Shown: positions 1 to 11,768 of the stretch, piece after piece | Layout of the letters: each line of letters starts with the position of its first letter | How positions within the stretch are numbered: position 1 is the first letter of the stretch | Assembly (NCBI GenBank): GCA_026122225.1 | Contig: JANEZZ010002067.1 | Location: 1,736,001 to 1,800,000 of the forward strand | Source of the DNA: Heloderma charlesbogerti | Lineage: Eukaryota > Chordata > Lepidosauria > Squamata > Helodermatidae | Direction: 5' to 3' | DNA length: 64,000 nt | Notes under the pieces: generated by a model | What the model was told of the DNA's origin: nothing | Database searches by the model: none | The model's input: only the letters and a program-made list of their open reading frames with translations | Position numbers and translations under genes: made by a program

Positions 1-1744
1 TGCTTTGCCTCTTTCCATTCAAGAAGGTGAGCCTGGTGGGAGGACCCAAGCAGATAAAATCATAAAAGATCATGGATGATCTCGCTTTCTCATCTGCATG
101 GACTCAGGCACTGGGCAAGGAGCACCTGGGACATGAGAATTTGGGGGGCTATATCCATTCAAAGATGTGCCTTTAAAAATGAATATATATTGAATGTTTT
201 AAATGCAGTAAATACAAACTTTTACAGCAGAACTTCCTGTCAAGCCCTGGTGTTCATGGGATCTCATAAAACACTTTCTTCTGCCCTTCCTAGTCGTTCA
301 GTGGGTAGAACCAGTGAGGTGGCCAGAGATATAGGGCTTTTCTACCAGAGGCTTTTATTATGTGCTAGTCATTCCTCATTCACATTTACAGGTGCTTTAG
401 ACAAGGTCATGATCCTCCAGTTTTGCTTCTGTTTTGAAGAGCACTTTCCCGGGCTTTTTTTAAAGTAGGGAAAAATGAGTATTATTTGTGAAAGTGAAAC
501 AAAATGCACTTCCCCACTTGTGTAATTGCATTATTCCACTATACCACTATGTAGCAGGAAAGGAAAAGCTCTTTGTGTAGAGCTCAGATCCCAATTGTGG
601 GACAAAACTGAAAGTAGATACAGTAGATTAACAGCCTTGTGTAGAGAGATTCAGTCACACGTGTTCTGTAAAATGGGAGGGGGGAGTGTTGCCAGCCCTG
701 TACCACCTCCAAATAGTGTGCCTGGAGTCAACCACAAACAGATTTCAGTTCGTCCTGGATGTGGTAAAGAACTGTTCAAGAAATGAAGCAGATAAAAGGA
801 AATCTAGACGTGGGCTTTGTAGGGCCCCCACAGTCTTATGAACAGAGCAGGTCTAGTAGAAACAAGCAGTAGAAAACAATGTTGTGTGAATACTATTTGG
901 CAAGGTGAACGGTTGATTCTTATGGCTGCTTCCAGTAATTTACATTATGTTCAGGGATTATGCGCTAAATTATTTTTGTTGTTCATCTGATTATGACAAT
1001 ATACACAAAAGACCGTGCTAAGGAGAGGGGACTTAAAATTTGCTCAGACATGAATTTGTGGGTGTTTTGCTTTTGAAATCCCAGATATAAGTGTGCTGCA
1101 AATGAAAGCAGTTTGTCTGTGGGTGGGGAAAGAGGAATGTTGCTGAGTTTGACTAGTCTGTGACACAATTTTTTTGCATTGCTGCTGCTGTTGTCTTCTC
1201 AACACAGCCCCAGTGCCAATTTGAAGTTACTGTTCCAAGCCTTGTAGCAAGACCTCTCTTTGTTTGCCGTTCACATTCAGACAAAAAAGTCACATGTCGA
1301 TCAGCGATTGTGGCAGTTCTCTGCTTTTAACAGTGAAATACTCTCAAAACCCGTGATGTGATGTGATGTGATGTGTAACAGAGTTATTCACCCTCCAGTC
1401 AGAGAAAGCGGTGTTACTCAGTGTCTGCTTTCACACTTCAAAATTAGACCTTTGCAATGCAGGATGAAATATGTGACCACCTGTCCATGCTTCCCAGACA
1501 TCATGCGCAGCTGCTGGCAGTCGGAAGAGTAGGGGGAGGAAGGGAATTTCCTCCGAGCTAGTTGCCACTGAGGATGGGTGGGTCAGCAGTGTCATTTTTT
1601 TCAGGCTCTCTTTTGCTGCCTCTTTCATAATTCCAATCTGTCACTGCTTCATCTTGCCTTATGAATTGTATCTTCACCTCTTTTTGTTTCTCCATATTTA
1701 TGTAAACCTGCATTTTAAGAGACTCAATGGATTCATAGCATTAT
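1..1744. other. unassigned intronic sequence
   Basis: I recognise no gene or dispersed repeat here. Short open frames lack homology I can name and have no convincing exon signals. The only regular structure is a short GTGAT tandem repeat at 1353-1376. Confidence 0.6.
1353..1376. repeat. (GTGAT)n microsatellite
   Basis: About five units of the pentamer GTGAT occur in an otherwise unique stretch. Confidence 0.9.
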
Positions 1745-1985
1745 TTATAGACAAATGCATGGAGGAGAAGGCTACTAGTCCTGGCGATATGCTACCTCCA
1801 GTATCAGAGGCAGTATACCAGTTGTTGGAGAACATGGGCGGGAGGGTGCTCTTGCACTCCTGTCCTGCTTGGGGGCTTCTCACATGCCACTGGTTGGCCA
1901 CTCTATGAACACAATGCTGGATTAGAGGTAGGCCTTTGGCCTCATTCAGCATGGCTTTCCTTACAGTCTTATGCTTATTACACGT
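1745..1985 (+). mobile_element. CR1-like LINE 3'-end fragment
   Basis: The stretch matches the 3' end of the longer CR1-like element at 28970-30870. It contains the degenerate series 'gaggagaaggct', 'cagaggcagt', 'ttggccac' and 'gctggattagagg'. It is a 5'-truncated, diverged copy of about 240 bp. Similar tails recur at 3977-4195 and 37895-38045, and in reverse orientation near 34.6 and 43.0 kb. Confidence 0.75.
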
Positions 1986-2319
1986 CAGTAGCCTGCTGTG
2001 ACATGTTTGCAAAGTGCTTTGCTCAAAGAACTCAAATCCATTCCAGCTTAGATGCCACATAAAGTGCAGGTCAGTCTTTGGTTGTTCACTTGCTCCTTTC
2101 TTATTTCAGTTGATGGAATGAATACCAGGTTTTGCCACCCAAGGATTGGGACAGAAATCAGGGCTTTTACATTTGTCCTGGGCTGACATTGTCCTTGTAA
2201 ACTAATTGTGAATTGTTTGCTCTGTGATTTTTTTAGAAGATTGTTTTTTATTATGTTATGGGTGTTTAATGCCATGTTTTGCATAGGAAAGAGTTTATAA
2301 ATACATTTTAATAGTGAAG

Positions 2320-2875
2320 ATGAAAGGCACTCCTGGACACAGATATTATCTTCTGTTGGAGTACCAGCTGCACCCTCTCCTGGGAAAGGGAGTTCTTGCC
2401 ACGGTCATCCATGCCTTGGTAACATAGACTGCTGCAATGCCCTTTATGTGAGGCTGCATTTGGAATGTATTTTGAAAGCAGCTGGTCCAGAATGTGGCAG
2501 TCAGGTTGTTAATATAAGTGCATATATTCAAGCACTTATTCCATTTCAAGCACGTTACACCTATACTTAAAGAATTTCACTGTCTTCCAGGCCCCATTCA
2601 AAATTTCAGCATTGACTTTAGTTCCCTAAACATTCTGCCTACTAGGTTCACGTACTCCCATATAATTCTGCCTGTGCCCTCAGATCAGTACTGAAGGCTA
2701 TGCTCCTGCTATAAGAAATTAGGCAGGTGGCAATCAAGGATAGAGCCTTTTTGTAATGACTCGCAGACTTTGGAATCACCTCCTCAGAGAAGTCAGCCTA
2801 GACCTTTGATTTCTTTTTGATGGCAAGTGAAAACATTTTTTTAGATGTATAAAGGAGAAGGGGGGATAAAGGAAG
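2320..2875 (+). mobile_element. old L2-like LINE fragment (3' portion)
   Basis: The order of short motifs ('ctcctggac', 'gccatggt-like', 'gactgctgcaatgc', 'ctggtccagaatg', 'tttggaatcacctcc') parallels the C-terminal coding region and 3' UTR of the better preserved copy beginning near 2900. Many indels and stops show it is old. It is a separate, more diverged insertion placed directly before the younger one. Confidence 0.6.
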
Positions 2876-2899
2876 GAAGCTGTTTGCGGCTTTGTGTTC

Positions 2900-4480
2900 A
2901 GTACTTTTAACTGATTGTTTATTGTTTGCAGTGTTTGTGGTTGTACTTCTTTAATTCTTTAGAAGGGGAACTGTTTATTCTCTTGGACCTCTCAGCAGCT
3001 TTCGATATTATTGACCATGGTATCCTTTTGGATAGGTTGTCTGGGTTGAGAGACAGAGGCACTGTGCTGCAGTGGTTCCACTTCTACTTGGATGGCCAAT
3101 TCCAGAAGGTGGCACTGGGGGATTATTGCTCTGTGCCGTGGCAACTATACTATAGGGTTGCACAGGGCTCTATTTTATCCCCTATGCTGTTCAGCATCTA
3201 CATGAAACCACTGGGGGAGGTTATCTGGAGGTGTGGGCTGAGGTGTCATCAATACATGGATGACACCCAGCTCTACCTCCCTTTTTCATCAAATCCAGGT
3301 GAGGCATCAGCTGTTCTGAATCTGTTCCTGGGCATGGTAATTGACTGGATGTGGGCCAATGAACTGAGACTTAATCCAGACAAGACAGAGGTCCTGTTAG
3401 TGGCCGGTGAGGTGACGTTCAAGCTGTTCTGGCGAGGGTTGCACTCCCGCTAAAGGAACAGGTTTGTAGTTTGGGGGTGCTCCTGGACCCAGAACTGTCA
3501 CTTGAGCACGGAGCACCTTTTATCAACTTAAGCTGATATACCAACTATGCCTTTATCTGGACAGAGGTAGCCTAGCTACAGCCATCCATGCTCTGATAAC
3601 CTCTTGTCTGGATTACTGCAATGCATTATACGTGAGGCCTTTGAAAACAGCCTGGAAACTTTAACTGGTCCAGAACAAGACAGTGAGATTGTTAACAAGG
3701 ACTGGACAACATGATCATATTATGACAGTACTTTTCCAGCTGCACTGGCTGCCAGTCCATGTCCAGGCCTGATTCAAAGTGCTGGTATTAACATTTAAAG
3801 CCCTAAACAGTTTAGGGCCAGGTTATCTGAAGGATCGTCTCCTCCCATATGTACCTGCCCGGACCTTAATATCATCCTCAGTGGTCTTTCTCCATGAGCC
3901 CCTGCCAAAGGAAGTGAGGTAGGTGGCTACTAGGAAGATGGCCTTTTCTGCTGTGGCACCCCAGTTGTGGAATGAAGGCTATCAGTGGCCACTAGTCTTG
4001 ATGGCTATGTGCTACCTGCAGTACCAGAGGCAGTGAGCCTAGGTACACCAGTTGCTGGGGAACATAGGTGGGAGGGTGCTGTTGCACTCATGCCCTGCTT
4101 GTGGTTGTTGGTCAACAGCTGGTTGGCCACTGTGTGAACAGAATGCTGGACTAGATGGACCCTTGGTCTGATCCAGCACAGCTCGTCTTATGTAATGAGC
4201 TCCCTAGAGAGGTTCTCCTGGCACCACCTTTTTATTTTCCCAGGAATTTTAGTATTTTAGCATTTCAGTCTTTTCGTTCCATTGTTTTAAATTTGTTACT
4301 GTTTTTTTAAAATCTCTGCATTGCTGTTAGGTTTTGTTCTGGTTGTATTTTTGTACTGTAGTTTTAAGCTTTTATATTTTATATTGTTCTTATGCTGTGC
4401 TTGTTTTAATTTCTGTGAACTGCCCAGAGAGCTTCAGCTATTAGGCAGTATAGAAGTGTAATAAATAAACTGTGCACACT
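2900..4480 (+). mobile_element. L2-like LINE, 5'-truncated, with reverse transcriptase remnant
   Basis: An open stretch at 2926-3453 encodes 175 residues of a reverse transcriptase palm. It contains L-D-L-S-A-A-F-D (catalytic Asp motif A) near residue 20, the turn V-A-Q-G-S-I-L-S-P-M-L-F, and Y-M-D-D-T-Q-L-Y (motif C) near residue 110. Downstream come the degenerate C-terminal domain and a 3' tail near 4400-4475 ('actgcccagagagcttcagctattaggcagta') ending in ATAAATAA. The motif set belongs to the L2/CR1 group of non-LTR elements; the exact clade is my inference. A CR1-like fragment is inserted at 3977-4195. Confidence 0.82.
3977..4195 (+). mobile_element. CR1-like 3' fragment inserted in the L2-like copy
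   Basis: The fragment runs from 'aggctatcagtggcc' to 'gctcgtcttatgt' and matches the end of the element at 28970-30870. It is flanked by AATGA on both sides, and removing it restores the L2-like reading 'gtggaatgagctccctagagag'. This is a 5-bp target-site duplication and gives relative age: the L2-like copy is older. Confidence 0.8.
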
Positions 4481-4798
4481 GCCTGTTGCCCTACTTATAC
4501 AACGCAGCACCCTTTTGTACATGTGGGATCTGATCCATTAGGAAAACTATAATGGAAGCTCCATGCTGAATCAAGGAGGTTGTGTTGCTTGTCAGGGTAA
4601 ATAGTGCACTGTAAATAGTACTCTACTTTATTTGTTTTTCTCATTTACCAAAATTTGCAGTCATCCAGATGACAGAATTCATAGCATATGTACCAACAAG
4701 TCTGCCACTTTGCTATGGTCAATTGGCCACTTTTTTGAAATAGTCACCAGATTTTGTCCTTTCTTTGCAATATGCAGGTTTGTGTTTTGATACTTCTG

Positions 4799-5775
4799 AA
4801 ATATTCATTCATTTCATTTCATTCATTTATTATAATTCTATACCGCCCCATAGCCAAAGCTCTCTGGGCAGTTCACAAAAATTAAAAGCCATTAAATTGC
4901 ATTATATAAAGTATAAAAACCATTCATGTAAGGACATAAATCATATAGCATATACAACAGCAACAACATATATCTAAAACAATTTAAAACAATAAATCAG
5001 AGAAAATCAAGGCCCTGATCAAAAAGGTTCATTATATGCTGCCAAATGCCTGAGAGAAGAGGGCAATTTTAACCTGGCGCCAAAAAGATGACAATATTGG
5101 CGCCAGGCGGGCCTTTTTGGGGAGATCATTCCATAAATGAGGGGCCACCGCTGAGAAGGTCCTCTCCCTTGTTGCTGTCCTCCGAGCCTCTCTGGAGGAA
5201 GCACCCAGAGGAGGGCCTTGGATGTAGAGCTTAGTGTATGGGTTGGTTCATGCTAGGAGATGCGTTCCATCAGATACTGTGATCCTGAGCCATGTAAGGC
5301 TTTATAAGTCAAAACCGGCACCTTGAATTGGGCTTGGAAACATACAGGCAGCCAGCGCAAATGGGCCAGAATCTGTGTTAGATGGTTGGACCATCTTGCC
5401 CCTGTTATCAGTCTGGCAGCTTCTGAACTGTCTTCAAAGGCAGCCCCATGCAGAGTGCAATGCAGTAATCTAACTTGGAGATTACTAGAGCATAGACAAC
5501 TGAAGCCAAGCTATCCTTGTCCAGATAGGGGCATAACTGGGCCACCCATCAAAGCTGGTAGAAGGCACTACATGCCACTGAAGCTACTTGAGCCTCAAGT
5601 GACAACGATGGCTTCAGGACAACCCCCAACCTACGAACCTACTCCTTCAGGGGGAGTGCAACCACATCCAGAACAGGTTGAACACCCTCCATCCGGTCAG
5701 GAGAACCACCCACCAACAGCATCTCAGTCTTGTCTGGATTGAGTTTCAGTTTATTAGTCCTCATCCAGTACATTG
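4799..5775 (-). mobile_element. L2-like LINE 3' portion, reverse orientation
   Basis: On the minus strand this contains the L2-like C-terminal region and 3' tail. On the plus strand the tail reads 'accgccccatagccaaagctctctgggcagttcacaa' near 4842, preceded by ATTTC/ATTC simple repeats. The upper end (5740-5775) reaches the coding part that specifies N-P-D-K-T-E on the minus strand. It lies tail to tail with the + strand copy at 2900-4480. Confidence 0.8.
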
Positions 5776-6504
5776 TTGGAGAAGTAAGGCCATTGTAGCT
5801 TAGAAAAATACTAATCTTTTCTGTTTTTCTAAGTTCATCACAGCATTCTACTTATCAGATGCAATGTGTGTGCAGCCCCTTAATAAAACCATCACTTGAA
5901 AATATGCTGAATGACTGAACAATTAGGGAAGAAACTTTTTTTCCCTGATTGTAAGAAAAACATCTATTTGATTAAAAACCTATGTAGGATGTGGGGTGGG
6001 GGGATGGAATTCCACACATCTGAAAAAGTTCACTCATCTTTTCCCGAATTGCTTGAGTGGCTGGTATTTCTGCTGGCCTCTGAAGTATTTTACCAATCAC
6101 AATTTGGAACACAGTTCTAAAGCAGTTCCAAGTTTTCCTGCTGAATTTGGATGCGTTGCTGGGTCTTGCTCTCTAGCTCATCCTTAACAACTGACAAAAT
6201 ATTTACTCTGCTCAGTACAGAAAAGGGTAACTTTTTCCAAAATATTATACAAGGTTGGAGTCAGAAAACAGACAATGAAAGTTGTTTTTTTTTACAGGAA
6301 ATTTGGATTTATGCACCAAGCATCCAGTTTTATTGAATCGTTTCCCAAAAAGCCATGAGAGGAGGGCACTGAAAAGTAGCATGCACTGCGTAATAATTCC
6401 ATAAAAATTTCAGGAAGAGAGAGAAAAGAGATGCTGTGGTGAGGTGAGGTGACAGAGAGATGCTAGATCCCAGTTTGTGCAAGCAGCAGACTCTATACGC
6501 TGTA

Positions 6505-6507
6505 GAT

Positions 6508-6538
<31 letters not shown>

Positions 6539-8690
6539 TAGTATCTGTATACTGGGCCACATCCAAAGACCTTGCAGCAGTGAACAACACACATGATAAA
6601 GAATAAAAACACCATGTTAAAATAATTTAAAATTGTTTTAAAAGGGAAAGAATTCTGATACAACCAAGTGTGATAAACTGCGGCCAATCACTCAAGGAAG
6701 GCTTCCTGAAATAATAATGTTTTCAGGAGGCACCGAAGGCAACACAATATTGGCACCTGCCTGATCTCCAAAGGCAGGGAATTCCATAGGAAGGGGGCCA
6801 CCACACTGAAGGCAGTTTTCCTGGTGGACTCTAATTGGGCCATGGGTCCATGTGGAACCACCAGGAACATGCCCTCTAATGACTTCAGTGACTGGGCAAG
6901 TTGGTAAGGGAGAAGGCGCTCTCTCAGGTATCCTGGTCCCAGGTTGTTTAGGGCTTTGTACATGTGTATTAAAACCTTAAACCTGGCCCAGTAGTGAATA
7001 GGCAGCCAGTGCAGTTCCCTCAGCAAAGGAGTTGCACAGTGAAAAGGGGCAGCTCCCAACAACAGCTGAGCTGCTGCATTCTGCCCTAGCTCCAGCTTCC
7101 GGACCCGCCTCAAGGGCAGCCCCACATAGAGTACATTGCAGCAATCCAGTCTTGAGGTTACTAATGCCTGTACCACCGTGGCCAAGCTATCCCTGTCCAG
7201 GAGAGTCTGTAGCTGGTGAATCAGCCAAAGCTGGTGAAAGGCACTTGAGCCACCACAGCCACTTGGACCTCCAGTGACAATGATGGATCCAGGAGTACCC
7301 CCAGACTACGGACCTGATCTTTCAAACCCCATCCAGAACAGGCAAAGAGCCTATCGGGAACCACTAACCCATCAGGTTAAGTTTCTTGGCCCTCATCCAG
7401 CCCATTCCTGAGTCTAGGCACCGATCCAGGACTTGCACAGCCTCTCCTGATTCAGATGTCACAGGGAGATAGAACTGTATGTCATCAGCATACTGATGGC
7501 ATTTGGCTCCAAATCCCCTAATGACCTCTCCCAGCGGCTTCATATAGATGTTAAACAACATTGGGGACAAGATGGTATCCTGTGGCACCCCATAGCTCAA
7601 TTGCCAAGGGGCCAAGGAATAGTCATCCAATGTACTCTCTGAAATTGGCCCCATAGGTATGACCAGAACCACTGTAACACAGTGCATCCAATACCCATCC
7701 CAGAGTCAATCCAGGAGGATACCATGGTCGATGGTATCAAAAGCCAATGAGAGGTCGAGCAGAATTAACAGGGTTGCACCCTCCCTGTCCCTCTCTCAAT
7801 AAAGGTCATCCATTAGGGTGACCAAGGCTGATTCAGTCCCATAACCAGATCAAAACCCAGACTGGAATGGGTCTAGATAATCAGTATCCTCCAAGAGTGC
7901 CTGCAGTTGCCCTGCCACAACCCTCTCAAGTACCTTCCCTAAGAAAGGGGTATTTGCGACTGGGCGGTAGTTGTCTAATACCATTGGGTCCAGAGTGGGC
8001 TTCTTCAGGAGTGGTCGCACGACTGCCTCTTTAAGGACAGCAGGGACCACCCCTTCCCGAAAGGAAGCATTTATCACTCCCTGAACACACCCAGTCATAC
8101 CCCCTTGGCTAGCTTTTATTAGCTAGGAGGGAAAGGGATCTAGATGGCACATAGTCTCATTGCTGCAAGCACCTTGTCCACATCCTCAGGCCGCAGCATC
8201 TGGAACTGATCCCACAAAATTGGGCAGATGGTGGCATCAGACACCTCAACTGGAACTGCGCTAACAGCATCACATTCACTGTGGAGACAAGCGATTTAGC
8301 CCTCAAAGTGCAATGCAAAAAGGTCACAGTGAGCCCTCAACGGGGCCAGGGCCCCATTTGCTGGGGAGAGTGTTAACAGCCCCTTGTCCACCTGGAAGAG
8401 CTCCACTGAACGGCTACTCAAAGATGCAATAGAGGCAGCAAAATAAGCATTTGCTTCCCACGCTGCCATGCAATAGGCACGATTATGTGCTCTATATTGT
8501 GCTTGGTCTATTGGGCGATATAGAAATGAAATGAAATGAATAAATAAATAAAATTGGTCATCTTTGCTTCGAGTCTTACTCCATTTGCATTCTAGCCGAC
8601 GTCCAGCCTGTTTCACTGACTACAGCTCCCCAGTATACCAAGGAGCGGAGAGGGCTCTACAGTGCTGGAGAACACACTCAGGTGCAATCA
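6505..8690 (-). mobile_element. L2-like LINE, about 2.1 kb, reverse orientation
   Basis: This is the longest L2-like copy in the window. On the minus strand it reads, from 5' to 3': linker and RT N-terminus (8600-7850, with the strings R-P-L-L-K-K-P-T-L-D and N-Y-R-P-V-A-N), the RT core (7690-7360, with Q-D-T-I-L-S-P-M-L-F and Y-A-D-D-I-Q-F-Y), and an intact 165-residue C-terminal domain (7185-6688). The C-terminal domain has S-R-L-D-C-C-N and L-H-W-L-P motifs. A TTTA-type tail follows at 6505-6540. At least one stop or frameshift separates the pieces, so no full protein remains. A 45-50 bp tail-like insert interrupts the linker at 8505-8552. Confidence 0.85.
6506..6540. repeat. (TTTA)n simple repeat, LINE tail
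   Basis: About nine TTTA units end the reverse-oriented L2-like LINE, as its tail. Confidence 0.9.
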
Positions 8691-9149
8691 AGTATACTAT
8701 GAATACCTAGTTTATTGCAGATGCAACTAAAAAAGAGAGGGAGATCACCACCCAGGGGTGTTGCTGTGCCTGGTCCCTGGCCCTGGATCTATTTACCAGG
8801 GCCCCAAATCTATTCCACAGAGCCCTAAGAGTCTATTGGTGCCAATGAAAGTCCTCCCCCCCCAACCCCCAGCTTAATTTCCATGTGGAAGGAGGGACAA
8901 TTTTCAAGGGGAACTGCAGCTGGGAATGGAAGGGTGAATGCTGCCAGCTTCCCATATTCTCTAACACATGTAGAAAACATCTTTACCCTTCATGACATTT
9001 AAGCTTAGAAAAAAACTTTTCCCATTGGTTGGGGATGGTGCATCAGGGTGCAAATTAATTGAAGAATTAATTAATGAGAAAATGATGGGCTGGCTTTTCC
9101 TCCTGTGAAATTTAAATAAATCCTAGTAATTATTTATAAATTTGCATTT
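8691..9149. other. unassigned sequence
   Basis: No recognised element. It is AT-rich with short C and A runs and no supported gene. Confidence 0.5.
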
Positions 9150-10625
9150 GTTGTTGTTCAGTCGTTCAGTCGTGTCCGACTCTTCGTGACCCCATGGACC
9201 ATAGCACGCCAGGCCTTCCTGTTCTGCACTCTCTCCCGGAGCGTGCTCAAGTTCATATTCATTGCATCGGTGATGCTATCTAGCCATCTCATCCTCTGCC
9301 GTCCCCTTCTCCTTTTGCCTTCAGTCTTTCCCAGCATCAGGGTCTTTTCCAGGGAGTTTTATCTTCGCATTAGGTGGCCAAAATATTTGAGCTTCAGCTT
9401 CAGTATCTGTCCTTCCAATGAGCACTCAGGGTTGATTTCCTTTAGGATGGACTGATTTGACCTCCTTGCAGTCTAGGGGACTCGTAAGAGTCTTCTCCAG
9501 CACCACAGTTCGAAAGCATCAATTCTTCGGCACTCAGCCTTCCTTATAGTCCAGCTCTCACAGCCATACATTACTACTGGGAAAACCATAGCTTTGATTA
9601 GACGGACCTTTGTCGGTAAGGTGATGTCTCTGCTTCTTACTATGCTGTCTAGGTTTGCCATAGCTTTCCTCCCAAGGAGCAAGCGTCTTTTAATTTCATG
9701 GCTACAGTCACCGTCTGCGGTGACCTTGGAGCCCAAGAAAGTAAAATCTGTCACTGCTTCCATTTCTTCCCCTTCTATATGCCAGGAAGTGATAGGGCCA
9801 GATGCCATGATCTTAGTTTTTTTAATGTTGAGTTTCAAACCAGCTTTTGCACTCTCCTCTTTCACCCTCAACAAGAGGCTCTTTAGATCCTCTTCGCTTT
9901 ATGCCATTAGGGTGGTATCGTCTGCATATCGGAGGTTGTTGATAATTCTCCCAGCAATCTTAATTCCGACCTGTGATTCATCCAACCCGGCATTTCTCAT
10001 GATGTACTCTGCATATAAGTTAAATAAGCAGGGTGACAATATGCAGCCTTGTCGTACTCCTTTCCCAATTTTGAACCACTCGGTTGTTCCATGTCTGGTT
10101 CTTACTGTTGCTTCTTGACCCTCGTACAGGTTTCTCAGGAGACAGGTAAGGTGGTCTGGTACTCCCATCACTTTAAGAATTTGCCACAGTTTGTTGTGAT
10201 CCACACAATCAAAGGCTTTAGCGTAGTCAATGAAGCAGAAATAGACGTTTTTCTGGAATTCTCTTGCTTTCTCCATGATCCAGCGAATGTTGGCGATTTG
10301 ATCTCTAGTTCCTCTGCCTCTTCAAAACCCAGCTTGTACTTCCGGTAGTTCTCGGTTCGCATACTGCTGAAGCCTAGCTTGTAGGATTTTGAGCATCACC
10401 TTGCTGGCATGTGAAATGAGCGCAATTGTGCGGTAGTTTGAACACTCTTTGGCGTTGCCCTTCTTTGGAATTGGAATGTAAACTGACCTTTTCCAGTCTT
10501 GTGGCCACTGTTGAGTGTTCCAAATTTGTTGGCATATTGAATGCAGCACTTTAACAGCATCATCTTTTAGGATTTTAAATAGCTCAGCTGGAATACTGTT
10601 ATCTCCACTAGCTTTGTTGTTAATT
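9150..10625 (-). mobile_element. BovB (RTE) LINE, 5'-truncated, reverse orientation
   Basis: The plus strand begins with the reverse complement of the BovB 3' end ('gttgttgttcagtcgttcagtcg'). On the minus strand the copy encodes reverse transcriptase from N-N-K-A-S-G-D-N-S-I-P-A onward, then C-F-I-D-Y-A-K-A-F-D, R-Q-G-C-I-L-S-P, Y-A-D-D-T-T and the C-terminal block ending S-R-T-R-L-N-D in other copies. Stops and frameshifts break it (the frame is open at 10276-9899 and 9874-9473). BovB is an RTE-clade element known for horizontal transfer between squamates and ruminants. Confidence 0.93.
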
Positions 10626-10683
10626 ATTATATGCATATTTTATGTAGATTTGTGTCCTATGGGCCTGAGCCCCAAATCTCTTA

Positions 10684-10780
10684 GGCACAATCTTATGCAT
10701 GTTTAGACAGAAAAAATGTCTGGGGAATGCTAGGAGTTGTAGGACATTTTTTCCCTTCTAAACATGCATAGGATTGTGCC
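10684..10780. mobile_element. foldback MITE, family B (PIF/Harbinger-like)
   Basis: This 97-bp near-perfect palindrome has arms starting GGCACAATCTTATGCATG and ending CATGCATAGGATTGTGCC. It is flanked by TTA on both sides (10681-10683 and 10781-10783). A 3-bp TTA/TAA duplication is characteristic of PIF/Harbinger elements. No coding capacity. Confidence 0.8.
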
Positions 10781-10984
10781 TTAAGTGCCTACCAAAGCCC
10801 CTGTTCACCACTTTGTTTAAAATCCTGAACTGCACGTGATTTAACAGTAGTTTTGTACTGAGGAATTTAAAGGTATGCACAAGAAGGATTGCTTATAAAA
10901 TAGTTTTTTTGGAAGAAAGGCGGGGACATTCATTAATTGAATTAGAAGTTGAAAACCATACTCATACTGCAGGGGGGGATATCT

Positions 10985-11165
10985 AATTAACCCTCTTCAG
11001 TTTGCATAAGGTATGTAACCTAGTGGCTAAAAAACTGAGCTGTTGGACTGGAAATCACTGGTTTTTGAATCTCACTTCTGACATAAATTTATTAGATGAC
11101 CATAGGTAGCCATTTTCCCTTAGCTTCAGCTCAATATCTGCAGTACAAGGGTATTACCATACTGA
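10985..11165 (+). mobile_element. tRNA-derived SINE, diverged
   Basis: The left part has degenerate tRNA-like A and B box spacing ('cctagtggctaaaaaactgagctg' followed by 'ggtttttgaatctcac'). It is followed by 'tagatgaccataggtagcc' and a run that fits the body of a MIR-like SINE. It has no clear tail. Confidence 0.55.
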
Positions 11166-11174
11166 CAGTTTCTA

Positions 11175-11768
11175 TTTTCATCCCTTTTTCTAATGATCCC
11201 CATGGAATTTGCCTCCCCCCCCTTTTTTTTTTACTGTTGGTGTTCTTGTTTTCAGTTACCTATCTACCCTGAACCCAAGTTCTCTTTTTTTGTTAGTCAT
11301 CTCCAGTTCGCACTCTATCAGCGTATATGTGAAGTTAGGATTTTTTGCCCCCATTTGAATCACTTTACACTTATTTACTTTGGCCCCCATTTACCAATTT
11401 GTTGCCCATTCACCCAGTTTGAAAAGATCCTTTTGGAGCTCTTTCTAGTCCACTTGGGTTTTCACCATGCTCAGTCATTTGGTATCCTTCACAATGTGGG
11501 TCACTTCACTGTCTATTTCTAACTCCATATCATTTATGAAGAGGTTAAGTATCACTGATCCCTATACAATTTCTTGGGGGGTCCCTCTTCTTCTCTCCTC
11601 TGCAAGAACTATTCATTTACGCCTAGGCTTCCGTTCTAGTTGTTTAACCAGTTACTTACCCACAAGAGAACCCATCCTCTTATCCCATTGCTGCTATTTT
11701 ATTCAAGGCCTTTTGGTGAAGTACTTTGTCAAATGCTTTTTGGAAGTCCCAAGTATATAATGCTCTGG
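11175..11768 (-). mobile_element. CR1-like LINE, internal RT fragment, reverse orientation
   Basis: The plus strand contains 'taatgatccccatggaatttgcc', which also occurs in the reverse CR1-like copy at 36371-36963. It then follows the same order of RT-coding segments: 'ttggtatcctt', 'aagtatcactgatcc', and 'aaatgctttttggaagtccaa' (the complement of the D-F-S-K-A-F-D region). It is truncated at both ends and heavily mutated. Confidence 0.75.

Noticed and set aside
6506..6540. TTTA array considered as an independent microsatellite of interest
   Set aside because: It is the tail of the adjoining L2-like LINE.
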